From: an uncultured Clostridia bacterium
GTDB taxonomy: Bacteria > Bacillota > Clostridia > Oscillospirales > Acutalibacteraceae
NCBI GenBank assembly: GCA_944382025.1
Contig: CALWMQ010000073.1
Location: forward strand, 1 to 11,651
Direction: 5' to 3'
DNA: 11,651 nt
How positions within the stretch are numbered: the first letter of the stretch is position 1; every line of letters starts with the position of its first letter. Shown piece after piece: positions 1 through 6,858 of this stretch. The position numbers and the translations under genes were made by a program. The notes beneath the pieces were generated by a model. The model ran no database searches. It was not told where the DNA came from and worked only from the letters and a program-made list of their open reading frames with translations.

Positions 1-852
1 TACCCAGCTGCGGGAAACATTGCACCGCTGGTCAGCGGGATGCTGGAAAAGAATAGGAGAAAACTCTCGGCTCCCGTTATCCGCTCGCAAAATAGTACTG
101 TGGTACTCCCCGTCAAAATGCTGTTCACTGCCTTCATAGCCCACATAAATGCCGCCTGGACCGGCTGCCACCTGCCGCAGTGTCCCAAAATCCACTGTAT
201 GTATCCATTCCCGGCTGAAATCAGACATTCCTACACGGTATAGGGTCCCTTCCTCCGTGTAATACGCCTCTTCCCCATACTGGCAAAAGCCATTGGGCTT
301 GGCTTCCCATAACCGCCGGAAAGTCTGACCTCCGTCATCGCTGCCATATAACGACGCTTCACCGCACAGCAGGATTCTCTTTCCATAAAGCCCTATCCCC
401 AAAGACAGCTGGCCGGTTTCAAACAGGGTATGGCCCTCCCAGTCCTTCAGGATGGTACGGCCCGCCTCCAGATCGTTGTACAGAAGCAGGCCACCCTCCC
501 CACTGGGATCCAGAACGATTCTTGCGGGCCCATATCCCATGCCGAAATTTTCTGTCTGCTCAAACGTCCTGCCCCAATCCCTGGAAACCAGCAGGCCGTT
601 CCATGCCCCGGCATATACTGTCCCGGGACAAGTGGGATGGAACGCCATAGAGGTGATGTTAAAATCACAGCACAGGCGGGAAATCATCCGTCCATCCAGT
701 TGAACAAAACTCTTTCCCCCGTCCTCTGACCGGTAAACGCCGCCCATGTCACTGCACAGGAAGATCAGTGCCGGATCTTGGGGGGAGACCGTCGCGGCGA
801 TGGTCTGACCACCGCCTGACGGCCCAATAGCACACCATTCATATTTTTTCAT
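1..852 (-). CDS. Asp-box (BNR) beta-propeller protein, GH74-like N-terminus, 3' end outside the window
   Basis: An uninterrupted reading frame runs from ATG at 852 to the left edge, giving 284 codons with no stop, so the C-terminus is missing. Three clear Asp-box motifs (S-x-D-x-G-x-[ST]-F) lie at residues 42-49 (SEDGGKSF), 90-97 (SRDWGRTF) and 171-178 (SDDGGQTF), with a weak fourth near 257-264. These mark blades of a beta-propeller of the sialidase, GH74 or YCF48 kind. The first 55 residues (GGGQTI, then SDMGGVY, then the first Asp box) resemble the start of GH74 endoglucanases, where the Asp of the TD-x-GG-x-Y motif is catalytic. Asp35 would be the counterpart, and the second GH74 acid would lie outside the window. 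There is no signal peptide, and eight cysteines suggest a cytoplasmic protein. The start directly abuts the stop of the binding-protein gene; GAGGG lies about 13 nt upstream. The propeller call is firm. GH74 membership and any enzyme activity are inference. Confidence 0.8.
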   Translation of the reverse strand, partial: MKKYEWCAIGPSGGGQTIAATVSPQDPALIFLCSDMGGVYRSEDGGKSFVQLDGRMISRLCCDFNITSMAFHPTCPGTVYAGAWNGLLVSRDWGRTFEQTENFGMGYGPARIVLDPSGEGGLLLYNDLEAGRTILKDWEGHTLFETGQLSLGIGLYGKRILLCGEASLYGSDDGGQTFRRLWEAKPNGFCQYGEEAYYTEEGTLYRVGMSDFSREWIHTVDFGTLRQVAAGPGGIYVGYEGSEQHFDGEYHSTILRADNGSREFSPILFQHPADQRCNVSRSWV

Positions 853-2493
853 TTATTTTCTGTTGCCCTCATAAATATAGTCAAGATCGAATTTTTCCTT
901 GTTTTCATGGAACTTATTGTTCTTATAATCATACAGTTCCTGTAAACCCATCTTATCAATGGCGGCAATAGCCTCGTTATACAGCCGCTCCGCCTCTTCG
1001 GCCGAAGACGCCCGCATCATTTTGATCTCTTCCTGATCCCAGTAACTGTTGATTTTGACCTGCTGCGCCAACAGATCGCTGCCGGCTTCCGGGTCTACCA
1101 GTTCGGCACAGCGCGCGTCATATACATACTCCCGATAAAACTCGTTGATCTCCACATCCGCCAGCTGATCCACAGTGGTCGGAAGCGGATTGAACCGCTG
1201 ATATGTAGACCAGTTGAACACCCATGGGAAATAGTTCAGCCCATACTTCCGGGTGGCGGCATTAAAGTCCGAATTAAACAGCGCCTCCGCCTCTTCCGTG
1301 TATTTCACCCGCCCATTTTCATCCATGGTATAGGTAACGCCTTCCACACCATAATAGTTCAGCCGTTGGCCCTCATCGGTAGTCAGGTAAGACAGCATCC
1401 GGATAATACGATCCGGTACCTGTGTGGTTTTGGGAATGGCCAGCCAGGTCCAGCCCGCCGTGGATACCGCCGTGATAGCCGGCTCCCCGCCGTATTGGGA
1501 CGCGGGCGGGTTCACCGGTACAAAACTGGCATTGGGATCCACCTGCTGCAGCGCTTTCAGATTGCCGCTGGTAGATCTGTCAAACAGGCAGAACACCGCT
1601 CCATTGTTCAGCTTCCGATCCACCAGGTCGGCGGTGGCTGTCCAGGCATCCTCCGGAATCAGGTTCTCACGGTACATCCGGTTAATCAGAAGAATGGCTT
1701 CCTTATATTTTTCGTGCTTGCGTACCTCTACCCAGTTTCCATCCTCATCTTCCAAGGCCATCCCAAACAGCTGCGCGATCCGCAGCGGATGAGGCTGGGT
1801 ATAAAAATATACCGGTTCCAGCACACTGCCGTTGACAGTTAAGCTGGCCTCCCTCACCTTTTTCAGCGCGGCAATAAACCCGTCCTGTGTGGAAAAATCC
1901 TCCACATTAATCCCCAGCCGCTGGCACAGATCCTCACGGACAATCAGCTTATTGTGATATTCCAGCTTCACCCAGTCCGGGTACGCTTCCAGATCCTCAG
2001 GCGCCCCATAAAAACTGGGGTAACCGTACAATTTCCCATCCTCATACTCATACCAGGTATGCATGGACTCCGGAATCTTCATGTCCGGCGCATATTTCTC
2101 AATCAGCGTATCCAGATCCCATACCCGATCATTCTTCTCCAGCTGCTGCCGGATGGGGTTGGTCACGCTGTCCAGAACCACAATATCCGGTAAATTGTCT
2201 GTGGCTATCATAGCGTTGAGTCGTTCGTTATTGCCTGATATCAATTTGAGGGATACACCGGTGGTTTCGGTCAGATGCCCCATGCTCACAATATCGGTAT
2301 TCCACTTATAGCCATAACCTTCCATACCCACATACGCCGTAATCTCTACCGGAGACGTATCCCAGGTCCAGCTGGGTCCTTCCCCGCTGATCACTTCCGG
2401 CATGACCACCGTATTTCCCTTTTTCTGCTTGCATCCCGATAAGCTCAGGACCAACAGCGTAACAAGCAGCATCCATACCAATACTTTTTTCAT
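853..2493 (-). CDS. Lipoprotein sugar/oligosaccharide-binding protein of an ABC importer (LplA/YtcQ-like, family 1)
   Basis: This is the 546-residue extracellular receptor of the ABC importer encoded just upstream. The N-terminus is a classic lipoprotein signal: KK, a hydrophobic run and the lipobox LSGC, with the lipidated Cys at 21. The mature protein would sit on the outer face of the membrane. Features typical of long family-1 binding proteins (LplA/YtcQ group, about 500-560 residues) include the TDNLPDIVVLDS segment near residues 98-109, the DGKLYGYPSFYG segment near 152-163, and aromatic-rich segments later on. The start is supported by a strong GGAGAGAGG ribosome site a few bases upstream, inside the 12-nt gap after the permease stop. 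The family usually imports oligosaccharides or glycan fragments, and the substrate here is not readable. The TAA stop is followed at once by the next gene's ATG in the same frame. Confidence 0.93.
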   Translation of the reverse strand: MKKVLVWMLLVTLLVLSLSGCKQKKGNTVVMPEVISGEGPSWTWDTSPVEITAYVGMEGYGYKWNTDIVSMGHLTETTGVSLKLISGNNERLNAMIATDNLPDIVVLDSVTNPIRQQLEKNDRVWDLDTLIEKYAPDMKIPESMHTWYEYEDGKLYGYPSFYGAPEDLEAYPDWVKLEYHNKLIVREDLCQRLGINVEDFSTQDGFIAALKKVREASLTVNGSVLEPVYFYTQPHPLRIAQLFGMALEDEDGNWVEVRKHEKYKEAILLINRMYRENLIPEDAWTATADLVDRKLNNGAVFCLFDRSTSGNLKALQQVDPNASFVPVNPPASQYGGEPAITAVSTAGWTWLAIPKTTQVPDRIIRMLSYLTTDEGQRLNYYGVEGVTYTMDENGRVKYTEEAEALFNSDFNAATRKYGLNYFPWVFNWSTYQRFNPLPTTVDQLADVEINEFYREYVYDARCAELVDPEAGSDLLAQQVKINSYWDQEEIKMMRASSAEEAERLYNEAIAAIDKMGLQELYDYKNNKFHENKEKFDLDYIYEGNRK

Positions 2494-2505
2494 ATGCCTC
2501 TCTCC

Positions 2506-3399
2506 TTACTCTTTGATGGAACCGATCATAACACCTTTGACCAAATGCTTCTGCACAAACGGATACACCACCAGTATCGGCAGACTGACAATCAATACCG
2601 CTGCCATCCGTACTGACTGGGAACTGACATTCATCACGACGTTGGGATTGGAAAAGATCCCTTGGGAAAGCATCTCATTTACTTTTTCCGCTTTGGCTAT
2701 CATATTGTACAGATAAAACTGGGCTGTCTGCAGCTCCGGGTCACTGGTAAACATCAAGGTATCATAATACGAATTCCAATGCCCTACCGCGTTAAACAGG
2801 GAAATGGCCGCAATCACGCCTTTGGACATGGGCATTACCACATTCCACAGCGTCCGGTACTTGCCGCAGCCGTCCACCCATGCCGCCTCCAGTACAGCCT
2901 TGGGAATTTCGCTGATGGAGGTGCGCATCAGAATCATGTTATATACACTGAACAGGGCGGGAATAATATACACCAGAAAATTATCCATCAGGCCAATATT
3001 GTCATACAGGATAAAAGTGGGAATCAGGCCTCCGGAAAAAAACATGGTGAAAATCATGAAAATCGAATAGAACTTACGGAACTTCAATGTGGGATCACTC
3101 ATCCCGTAAGCGACTGTCAGCGTAAACAGCACGCTGGTAACCGTACCGATGATGGTCCGCAGAAAACTGATGAAAAACGCTTGGTAAATATCCGTATCCG
3201 CCAAAACCGACCGGATATTTGCCCAGGTGAAATTGGCCGGCCAAAGCCAGTTCTTTCCATTCGCAAAATCATCCCCGGTGGAAAACGCTCCCACAACACA
3301 GTACCAGAATATGTAGAAGGTCATGACGCAAATAATGAACAGGACAAGCATGATCATGACATCACAAAACCTGTCCGAAAAACTTTTTCTCTTTCTCAT
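2506..3399 (-). CDS. ytcP: Carbohydrate ABC transporter permease, YtcP/LplC type
   Basis: A 297-residue inner-membrane subunit of the binding-protein-dependent importer. It has about six hydrophobic segments, the first at residues 14-38. The cytoplasmic EAA loop that docks onto the ATPase is at 171-190 (EAAWVDGCGKYRTLWNVVMP), followed by the usual last membrane segment and the KGVMIGSIKE tail characteristic of the YtcP/LplC group. Length is normal for the family. The ATG overlaps the stop of the partner permease by one base (TGATG), with AAGGGA eight bases upstream, so translation is likely coupled and the two subunits made in equal amounts. It should form a heterodimer with the product of 3399-4322 and accept substrate from the lipoprotein of 853-2493. 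The symbol is a family name, not a proven orthologue. Confidence 0.93.
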   Translation of the reverse strand: MRKRKSFSDRFCDVMIMLVLFIICVMTFYIFWYCVVGAFSTGDDFANGKNWLWPANFTWANIRSVLADTDIYQAFFISFLRTIIGTVTSVLFTLTVAYGMSDPTLKFRKFYSIFMIFTMFFSGGLIPTFILYDNIGLMDNFLVYIIPALFSVYNMILMRTSISEIPKAVLEAAWVDGCGKYRTLWNVVMPMSKGVIAAISLFNAVGHWNSYYDTLMFTSDPELQTAQFYLYNMIAKAEKVNEMLSQGIFSNPNVVMNVSSQSVRMAAVLIVSLPILVVYPFVQKHLVKGVMIGSIKE

Positions 3400-4322
3400 C
3401 AGAACAATCCCTTATCCGTAATCTTCTTGGATGTATAGTTGGCCGTCAGAAGCAGAATCAGCGCTACTACAGATTTCAGCAGCCCAATCGCCGTAGCGTA
3501 TGAAAAACGGTAATTGGAAATACCTACATGATATACGTACATATCAATCGTTTCACTCGCTGTATAGTTGAGGTCATTCTGTAACACCAGCGTGGAATCC
3601 ATACTGGAGTTGAGAATACCGCTGATCGCAAAAATCAACATGATCACAATCGTGGCGGATATCCCCGGCAGGGTAATATTCCACATCTTCCGGAAACGCC
3701 CGGCACCATCGATCTCCGCCGCTTCATACAGCTCCCCGTTAATCCCGCCTATGGCCGCAATGTACATGATGGAGTTCCAGCCCAGCCCCTTGATCAACGA
3801 GGACGCAATATGGATCCCCCAAAATAAAGACGGTTCCCCCATAAAGTTGATGGGACGGTCTATCAATCCCATGCGCAGCAGCAGGTTATTGATGATACCG
3901 TCATTTCCCGCCGACAGCATTTGTATGATAATGCCGCCAAAAATGACCCACGAGACAAAGTGTGGCAGATAAGACGCGGTTTGCACCGTCTTTTTAAACC
4001 AGCCTACCCTTACCTCGTTGAGAAGAAGAGCGAAAAGGATGGCCGCCGGAAAAGAAACCGCTAAACCAATCAAGTTCATCCCCAAGGTGTTTTTCATAAT
4101 CATGGGAAACGCCTGGTCAGTAAACAGTTCTTTAAAATATTTAAGCCCTACCCACTCGCTCTGGGCAAACCCCACCACCGGATTATAGTCCACGAAGGAC
4201 ATGACCACACCCACCATGGGTATATAGGAAAACACTACAAGAAACAAAATGGCCGGCAATACCATGCTTTGGATTTCCAACTGCCGTTTCAGTTTTTCTT
4301 TACTCTTTTTCAAAGCTCTCAC
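3399..4322 (-). CDS. lplB: Carbohydrate ABC transporter permease, LplB type (GTG start)
   Basis: A 307-residue membrane subunit paired with the YtcP-type permease downstream. A basic N-terminus (KKSKEKLKRQ) precedes the first membrane segment at about 21-43. The EAA loop is at 200-220 (E-A-A-E-I-D-G-A-G-R-F-R-K-M-W, ending in T-L-P-G), followed by the last membrane segments and the short GLF tail, as in LplB-type polysaccharide permeases. The chosen start is GTG at 4322. No in-frame ATG precedes it, and AAGGAAG lies 16 bases upstream, further away than ideal, so coupling to the regulator gene that ends 7 nt before is likely. Met20 is a possible shorter start but has no better ribosome site and would drop the basic N-terminus. 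No ATPase subunit is encoded in the window. Exact start moderately sure, family very sure. Confidence 0.92.
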   Translation of the reverse strand: MRALKKSKEKLKRQLEIQSMVLPAILFLVVFSYIPMVGVVMSFVDYNPVVGFAQSEWVGLKYFKELFTDQAFPMIMKNTLGMNLIGLAVSFPAAILFALLLNEVRVGWFKKTVQTASYLPHFVSWVIFGGIIIQMLSAGNDGIINNLLLRMGLIDRPINFMGEPSLFWGIHIASSLIKGLGWNSIMYIAAIGGINGELYEAAEIDGAGRFRKMWNITLPGISATIVIMLIFAISGILNSSMDSTLVLQNDLNYTASETIDMYVYHVGISNYRFSYATAIGLLKSVVALILLLTANYTSKKITDKGLF

Positions 4323-4329
4323 CCAATTG

Positions 4330-5043
4330 TCATCTGCGCTTCCTTTCTTTGTATTCGGAAGGCCATTTCCCCGTATAGTTCCGAAACGCCCGGCTGAAGT
4401 TCCCGGCGTTGTTATAACCCATCTTTAATGCTAATTCGCTCACCTTGATGTCTTGCTGCTGCAGAAGCTCTTCGCAGTATTTCATCTTCTCAGCGGTTAA
4501 ATAATGCGAAAACGTCTCCCCAGTCATTCGCTTGAAATATTTGGAAAAATAACTGTAGTCCATGGACACATGGTTGGAAACTTCCACCAGGGTTATATTC
4601 TGGTCAATGTTTTCCCCTACAAACCGCTTCACCTCCGCAATCACATCATGCTGCTCATCCTGATTCCGGCCCGGCTGGTTCCTGCATTTGAGTAGCACCG
4701 CCTCCAATGTGCTGAATTCAACCGGTTTCATAATGTAATCAAATACGCCCAGCTTGAAGGCGTTCCGTACATACTCAAAATTTCCGTAAGCACTTACGGC
4801 GATAATATCCGGTGGACTTCTTTCCGCCATTACGGACTGAATAAAGGTCAGACCGTCCATTTCATCCATACACAGATCGGTAAGAATTACGTCGATTTTC
4901 TCTTCCCCAAGGATCTGCAGCGCCGTATAGGCATCACTGGCTAAAAATGTTTTGATCTCCCCTAATGACTTGATGCGGTGTACCATCATTTCCAACGTCT
5001 TGCAAATAACCTCTTCATCGTCCACAATCAGCAGACTGAACAA
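4330..5043 (-). CDS. Two-component response regulator, REC + AraC-type DNA-binding domain (YesN-like, short)
   Basis: A 237-residue cytoplasmic transcription regulator. The receiver domain (1 to about 120) has the acidic pair D8/D9, the phospho-acceptor D56 (ILTDLCMDEMDG), S84 (AVSAYGNFEY) and K106 (MKPVE), all the residues needed for phosphorylation. The C-terminal 100 residues are an AraC/XylS double helix-turn-helix: helix region one near 150-175 (YFSKYFKRMTGETFSHYL) and the second near 205-232 (MGYNNAGNFSRAFRNYTG). It lacks the long middle region of full-size YesN proteins. The start is TTG at 5043: the codon before it in this frame is a stop, the protein then begins MFSLLIVDDEE as receiver domains normally do, and a near-perfect ribosome site precedes it. 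It is the natural partner of the kinase ending 4 nt upstream, and probably activates this locus (inference from context). Confidence 0.94.
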   Translation of the reverse strand: MFSLLIVDDEEVICKTLEMMVHRIKSLGEIKTFLASDAYTALQILGEEKIDVILTDLCMDEMDGLTFIQSVMAERSPPDIIAVSAYGNFEYVRNAFKLGVFDYIMKPVEFSTLEAVLLKCRNQPGRNQDEQHDVIAEVKRFVGENIDQNITLVEVSNHVSMDYSYFSKYFKRMTGETFSHYLTAEKMKYCEELLQQQDIKVSELALKMGYNNAGNFSRAFRNYTGKWPSEYKERKRR

Positions 5044-5047
5044 TCAA

Positions 5048-6820
5048 TCAGCACCTCCTTTCCTGCGCGCTTCCGTCCTGCCCCTCTAGCTGATTCGAAT
5101 TGTAGGGGATCTCAAATGCAATAACTGTATCTCCCTCATCGTTTATCTCAACCTGCAGGGAACTCTCCTGGGAGTAAAACAGGTTTAAACGACGGTTAAT
5201 ATTCTGTAAGCCTATGGACTTCCCCGATGACCGCTCCGCCGGCGCTTGAATGATTTCCCGCATCTGGGATACTTTCGCCTCATCCAAACGTACGCCGGTA
5301 TTACCCACTTCAAACCGGATTCGTTCTCCCACCCCAAAAATCCGGACAAATATAGTGATCGGCTGTCCCTTGGGCTTCCCATGGCTGATGGCATTCTCTA
5401 CAAGCGGCTGCAGCAGCAGCTTCAGCATGGGGGCTTTCTTCACCGATTCTTCTACCGCTACGTCAAAGGTCAGTTCTCCAGGCTTCATACGGAGCTTCTG
5501 AAACTCTACATATAAGCAAAGATGTTCTACTTCCAATTCTACGGTTGTCAGGATGGACTTGTCATCTATGCTGTACCGCATAATCCGGCCTAAACAGGCC
5601 ACCATGTCGCTGATCTCGTATTGTTTGGCCAGCTCCAGCTGGTACTGGATCACCTGCAGGGAATTACACAGCATATGTGGGTTGATCTGGCACTGCATCG
5701 CCGTAATCTGAGCGTCCCGCTGCGCCAACTTCTTTTCCACTCCGTCTTCAATCAGCACATGAATCTGCTTGACGATATCGTTAAACATCTCCGCTACGAC
5801 CGACAGTTCAAAACAGGATTCCGTGGATACATGGCCCTGGAAATCATTGTCCACTGTCTGCCGGATCTGCGCAATCATCTGATTGGTATCCTGGACTACT
5901 CTCCTAAGAATGATATAGTAGACCAACAGGGATACCACTAATACTCCGGCAAACAGCACAATATAGAAAACAATCCACTGGCGTGAGGCGGAATTGGGCA
6001 GCTGTATGATCACCTGCAGATCCAACGGATCCAGTTCCTGCCGAACCGCCACCCATTCCCCATCACGGTGAGACTCACCCGAAAATTGGGGAACCTCTCC
6101 TCCGGAGGAGGCGTATATTTCTTCCCCGCGCAAAAACCATATACCCGCGGTACTGGAAATGTTTTGGGGAAGAAATGCCTCAAAAGAGATCTGTGCTTCC
6201 AGAATCGCCAGCAGTTCATCTCCATAATAACTGTAAATTCCCTGGGTATAGTATAGCCGATGCCCTCCTTCCACCTCCGTTAACCGCCACGATCCCCTTA
6301 ACGGAGAGACCGCCTTGTCCAATTCCCCATCCTTTGGCCTGCTGGAAAACCGTTTGAATATCCCATATCCCTCCGGAATAGTTTCGTTTTTCATATACAG
6401 GGACAACTCGTTAATCGACGAGCCTCCTGCGGTCTGCAGCATCTCCATCAGCGGTAAGATCCGATTGGTGTAGGTGAAATAGGAGTCGTCCCTATATGGC
6501 AGGGACAAGAAATTGATCAGCGTCGTGTCGTAGCACACCGAGTTGAAAAGGTCGACCGTTCTGTTTACAGCGGTTTCGGTGGTGATCACAACCGCGTCCG
6601 CCAGTTCCTGTGCCTTTTCCAGCTCCGCTTCAGCCGTTTGCCTGGCCGCATAGCCGGCAAAAACGATGGATGTGATCAACACCGGTACCACAATAAGAAA
6701 GGTATACAAGGTCATGACCGTGTTAAGATTCATCTTTTTGAAAACCGGACGCACGTTCCCTGCGGCGGTTTTGTTTCGGCGAGTTCTTTTCTGTAACCGG
6801 CTGATCCCTGTTCCCTTCAT
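5048..6820 (-). CDS. Membrane sensor histidine kinase, YesM type (HPK7-like)
   Basis: A 590-residue inner-membrane sensor. After a basic N-terminus come membrane segment 1 (about 36-57), an extracellular sensing domain of some 220 residues (58-280), membrane segment 2 (about 282-304), a HAMP-like linker and coiled stretch, then the His_kinase/HATPase region. The phospho-acceptor is His382 in QINPHMLCNSL. The N box is QPLVENAISHG (Asn476) and the G box is KSIGLQNINRRL (535-545). The usual D-x-G adenine-binding motif reads VGNTG (505-509), with Asn at the usual Asp position. The start ATG has GAGGGG upstream; the inner Met30 has no good ribosome site. The gene follows the beta-helix gene by 38 nt and precedes its regulator by 4 nt. 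Kinases of this group commonly sense glycans or sugar-loaded binding proteins, and the ligand here is unknown. Confidence 0.93.
   Translation of the reverse strand: MKGTGISRLQKRTRRNKTAAGNVRPVFKKMNLNTVMTLYTFLIVVPVLITSIVFAGYAARQTAEAELEKAQELADAVVITTETAVNRTVDLFNSVCYDTTLINFLSLPYRDDSYFTYTNRILPLMEMLQTAGGSSINELSLYMKNETIPEGYGIFKRFSSRPKDGELDKAVSPLRGSWRLTEVEGGHRLYYTQGIYSYYGDELLAILEAQISFEAFLPQNISSTAGIWFLRGEEIYASSGGEVPQFSGESHRDGEWVAVRQELDPLDLQVIIQLPNSASRQWIVFYIVLFAGVLVVSLLVYYIILRRVVQDTNQMIAQIRQTVDNDFQGHVSTESCFELSVVAEMFNDIVKQIHVLIEDGVEKKLAQRDAQITAMQCQINPHMLCNSLQVIQYQLELAKQYEISDMVACLGRIMRYSIDDKSILTTVELEVEHLCLYVEFQKLRMKPGELTFDVAVEESVKKAPMLKLLLQPLVENAISHGKPKGQPITIFVRIFGVGERIRFEVGNTGVRLDEAKVSQMREIIQAPAERSSGKSIGLQNINRRLNLFYSQESSLQVEINDEGDTVIAFEIPYNSNQLEGQDGSAQERRC
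5052..5061 (-). promoter_or_regulatory. Strong ribosome binding site that decides the TTG start of the response regulator
   Basis: On the minus strand this reads AAAGGAGGTG, nearly the full anti-16S complement, and ends 8 bases before the TTG at 5043. It lies inside the last codons of the kinase gene (Glu-Arg-Arg-Cys-stop), so kinase and regulator translation are coupled. The strong site offsets the weak TTG start codon. Confidence 0.85.
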
Positions 6821-6858
6821 GCCATACCCCTCGTCGGCAATCGTCCCATACGCTTCTT

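Noticed and set aside
2662..3438. A 258-codon plus-strand open frame opposite the YtcP-type permease
   Set aside because: Composition is rich in His, Gln and Arg with no domain or membrane pattern, as expected of a shadow frame. The minus-strand permease is clear.
4784..4799. Inverted repeat with 7-bp arms and a 2-base centre (CCGTAAG...CTTACGG)
   Set aside because: It encodes the conserved VSAYG segment of the receiver domain; both arms are constrained by coding, and there is no regulatory position for it.
6097..6110. Perfect 14-bp palindrome CTCCTCCGGAGGAG
   Set aside because: It falls inside the kinase coding region over Ser-Ser-Gly-Gly-Glu codons, has no T-run or promoter context, and is best explained by codon choice.
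6821..6858. The largest gap (38 nt) considered as a terminator or a promoter for the kinase
   Set aside because: No stem-loop with a T-run and no convincing -35/-10 pair fits; only the GAGGGG ribosome site of the kinase is visible. A promoter within the upstream coding region cannot be excluded.
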